A DNA stretch of 44,851 bases from Spirochaetales bacterium (GTDB taxonomy: Bacteria > Spirochaetota > Spirochaetia > DSM-2461): the NCBI GenBank assembly GCA_016936555.1, contig JAFGXR010000056.1, positions 1 through 44,851 of the forward strand, in the 5' to 3' direction. This document shows, piece after piece, positions 42,805 to 44,851 of this stretch (position 1 is its first letter; each line of letters begins with the position of its first letter). Made by a program: the position numbers and the translations under genes. Under the pieces are notes generated by a model. The model worked only from the letters and a program-made list of their open reading frames with translations, was not told the DNA's origin and did no database searches.

Positions 42805-43287
42805 GTGGAAAGATTTGTCAGATATATCAGAAATGCCGAGCTGGGCCTGGGAGCCGCATTTATCACTATTTTCTTTATTACCATAGTTATTCAGGTTTTT
42901 TCCCGATATCTGGGGATTACCGTAATGTGGACAGGAGAGGTCAGCACCTATTCCTTTACCTGGGCAGTATTTATGGGAGCCGGAGCCATGACCTGTGAAA
43001 ATAAGCATTTCGCTTTCGATTCGCTCCTTCACCATCTCAAAGGGAAAAAGAAAGAGATCCTGAAGATTTTTATCTCTCTGGTCATCCTGATCTTTTCCCT
43101 GGCGACATTCTATTACGGTGTTATCATCACTCAGAAATTCTGGAACTACCGGTGGATCAATCTGCCGATCAAAATGGGCTGGACCTGGCTCTGCGTTCCC
43201 ATACTCGGCGGGACGGCCGCCCTTTACAGTTTTACCCATATTCTCGATCACATTAAAAACTACAGAAAAGGGGGTATGCCTCTATGA
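42805..43287 (+). CDS. dctQ: TRAP transporter small permease, DctQ type
   Basis: The small membrane subunit, 160 residues, with four transmembrane helices (about 14-36, 50-66, 88-110, 128-148). GELPxxx-type conserved wording appears as MWTGEVSTYSFTWAVFMGAGAM, typical of DctQ. GTG start with GGAG upstream. Its last codons overlap the dctM start by four bases. It forms a complex with DctM that uses ion gradients to import the ligand delivered by DctP. Confidence 0.9.
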   Translation: MERFVRYIRNAELGLGAAFITIFFITIVIQVFSRYLGITVMWTGEVSTYSFTWAVFMGAGAMTCENKHFAFDSLLHHLKGKKKEILKIFISLVILIFSLATFYYGVIITQKFWNYRWINLPIKMGWTWLCVPILGGTAALYSFTHILDHIKNYRKGGMPL

Positions 43288-44573
43288 CGCAGGTATTGCT
43301 TGTCCTTTTGTTTATCGGACTCATCGTTCTCGGAGTCCCCATATCCTATGTCATCGGTGTTGTGGCTTTTACCGGTGTAATCCTAATTGACAATCTCAGC
43401 GGAATCGTCGTCTTTATGAAGATGTTTACCGGCCTCGGCTCATTTGTCCTTCTGGCCGTTCCGCTTTTCATACTGGCTGCCAATCTTATGAATCATGGCT
43501 CTATATCCAAGCGGCTCATCGATCTGAGTATCGCTCTGGTCGGCCATATCAGGGGAGGGCTGGCTCACGCCAATATTCTCGTTTCCATGATTTTCGCCGG
43601 GGTTTCCGGATCGTCTCAGGCCGACACGGCGGGCGTCGGTAAAATCCTCATCCCCCAGATGGAAGAAAACGGCTATGACAAAGGAACCTCGGTCGGAGTT
43701 ACGGCGGCTTCCTCTACGCTGGGGAGCATCATCCCTCCGAGCATCACCATGGTTGTTTACGCGGGAATCGCCAATGTCTCCACGGGAGCTCTCTTCATGA
43801 TCGGGATTATTCCCGGCATCATTCTGGGCGTGTCCATGATGATCGTTGTCTACTTCATCAGCCTGAAAAAGGGATTTCCCAGAAGCGACAGGACTTCATT
43901 CAAGACGAAGGTTAAGCTCTTTCTTGAGAATCTCCCCGCGCTACTCACACCGGTTATTATAATCGGCGGGATCGTGACGGGAGCCTATACTCCCACAGAG
44001 GCGGCTGCTTTCGCCAGCGTCTACGCACTTCTCATAGGTATGTTTGTATACAAGACAATCAAAATCAGAAATCTCCCTCACATCGTCATGGAAACTCTGA
44101 AACTCAGTTCTCTCTCTCTTTTTGCTCTGGCTACAGCCAATGCGCTGGGCGAGCTGCTCGGCTACTACAATGTTTCGACATACGCTGCAAAATTCTTTCT
44201 CGAACTTCCCGGAGGGCAGACTACTTTTATCCTGATCGTCATTCTGTTTTTCCTCTTTATCGGAACCTTTATGGATGCCGTTCCGGCCATGATCCTCTTC
44301 GTCCCTGTTATTCTGCCTGGAGCCATGGCGCTGGGAGTTGATCCCACCCATCTCGGTCTGATCATCGTCATGACACTGGCCCTCGGTCTGGTTACGCCTC
44401 CCTACGGACTCTGCCTGCTGATCGCCGGTTCTATTTCCGACCTGAGCCTGTCGGAATCCTTTAAAGGGGTTCTGCCTTATTTCCTGGTGGCCGTTGTCGT
44501 ATTAATAACCATAGCTCTGTTTCCGGGCGTGATACTGGGAATTCCCAAAATGATAAATCCCGCTTTGTTTTAG
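43284..44573 (+). CDS. dctM: TRAP transporter large permease, DctM type
   Basis: The transport-channel subunit, 429 residues, with about twelve membrane segments. Family signatures are VPLFILAANLMNHGSISKRLIDL, GGLAHANILVSMIFAGVSGSSQADTAGVGKILIPQM, SSTLGSIIPPSITMVVYAGIANVSTGALFMIGIIPG and the repeat LGLVTPPYGLCLLIAG. It is the YiaN counterpart in the diketogulonate system. Start is coupled to dctQ (ATGA overlap). The next gene begins 18 bp after the stop. Confidence 0.93.
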   Translation: MTQVLLVLLFIGLIVLGVPISYVIGVVAFTGVILIDNLSGIVVFMKMFTGLGSFVLLAVPLFILAANLMNHGSISKRLIDLSIALVGHIRGGLAHANILVSMIFAGVSGSSQADTAGVGKILIPQMEENGYDKGTSVGVTAASSTLGSIIPPSITMVVYAGIANVSTGALFMIGIIPGIILGVSMMIVVYFISLKKGFPRSDRTSFKTKVKLFLENLPALLTPVIIIGGIVTGAYTPTEAAAFASVYALLIGMFVYKTIKIRNLPHIVMETLKLSSLSLFALATANALGELLGYYNVSTYAAKFFLELPGGQTTFILIVILFFLFIGTFMDAVPAMILFVPVILPGAMALGVDPTHLGLIIVMTLALGLVTPPYGLCLLIAGSISDLSLSESFKGVLPYFLVAVVVLITIALFPGVILGIPKMINPALF

Positions 44574-44590
44574 CGGTAAAGGTGTAAAAA

Positions 44591-44851
44591 TTGAAAGCTA
44601 TATTGATTCCGGAGCCTTACAAAATAGAGTTTACCGAAGTTGAAATGGAAAAGATAAATAAAGATGATGAGGTGCTGATCAAAGTAAAAGCCGGGGGGAT
44701 CTGCGGATCCGATATGCACGGCTACCACGGGACATCGCCCTTCATCAAATATCCGGTTATTCCCGGTCACGAGTTTGCCGGGGAAGTCGTAGAAGTCGGA
44801 CCCGCCGTAAAAGATATTGCGGTCGGAGACCATGTCAGCGTCGATCCGATC
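44591..44851 (+). CDS. Zinc-dependent alcohol/polyol dehydrogenase, 5' part only
   Basis: The first 87 residues of a medium-chain dehydrogenase open to the right edge. The catalytic-zinc Cys-Gly motif is GGICGSDMHGYHG and the GHE motif is IPGHEFAGEVVEVG. The start is taken as TTG at 44591 with AAAGGTG eight bases upstream. Wording is close to threonine, galactitol or L-idonate dehydrogenases; the fragment is too short to choose. As the last visible gene of the TRAP operon it probably oxidises the imported carbohydrate or its product. Confidence 0.82.
   Translation, partial: MKAILIPEPYKIEFTEVEMEKINKDDEVLIKVKAGGICGSDMHGYHGTSPFIKYPVIPGHEFAGEVVEVGPAVKDIAVGDHVSVDPI

Overview
The window looks like chromosomal DNA of a free-living, flagellated, saccharolytic spirochaete (Spirochaeta/Sediminispirochaeta/Oceanispirochaeta type). 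This rests on family resemblance: a fused E1 alpha/beta dehydrogenase, a fused glutamate formimidoyltransferase-cyclodeaminase, an apolipoprotein N-acyltransferase with a large N-terminal extension, two chemoreceptors and several sugar-catabolism blocks. No rRNA, tRNA, CRISPR array, phage or insertion sequence was seen. Composition is fairly even; intergenic regulatory DNA is AT-rich.

Layout. (1) 1-452: the 5' part of an unrecognised minus-strand gene. (2) 665-8241: a five-gene operon for a 2-oxoacid dehydrogenase complex (E2, E3, fused E1), a PHP-domain phosphoesterase and a short-chain dehydrogenase resembling sorbitol-6-phosphate dehydrogenase. (3) 8235-10279: a long palindrome, then a tryptophan attenuator (leader peptide with three consecutive Trp codons), trpS and a shrunken EamA-type transporter. 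(4) 10282-13205: an L-sorbose-1-phosphate reductase-like gene between two orphan periplasmic binding proteins; its promoter carries the same bipartite operator as the operon in (2). (5) 13388-17585: RhaB-type kinase, L-fucose isomerase and AraC regulator. (6) 17623-21195: response regulator, convergent hybrid histidine kinase and a zinc-ribbon/HTH protein. (7) 21265-27898: formimidoyltransferase-cyclodeaminase, Crp/Fnr regulator, DUF2892 protein, a structured leader RNA before an FTR1-type iron permease, NatAB-type ABC exporter and a HAD phosphatase. (8) 27991-37779: Gfo/Idh/MocA oxidoreductase, two chemoreceptors, a secreted unknown protein, a HI0933-family flavoprotein and lnt. (9) 37922-44851: a LacI regulator, an array of four LacI-type operators, and a yia-like operon (YhcH, Gfo/Idh, YiaK-like reductase, TRAP transporter DctPQM, zinc-type alcohol dehydrogenase) that runs off the right edge.

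How the genes fit together. Region 9 is a complete uptake-and-oxidation module for a sugar acid or related carbohydrate under local LacI control. Regions 2 and 4 look co-regulated: the SorE-like enzyme (sorbose-1-P to sorbitol-6-P) and the SDR (sorbitol-6-P to fructose-6-P) would be consecutive steps, with the 2-oxoacid dehydrogenase complex on the same signal. The strongest regulatory finds are the trpS attenuator, the shared bipartite operator, the operator/T8 array and the candidate riboswitch before the iron permease. Several regulator and transporter genes appear to start with almost no 5' untranslated region.
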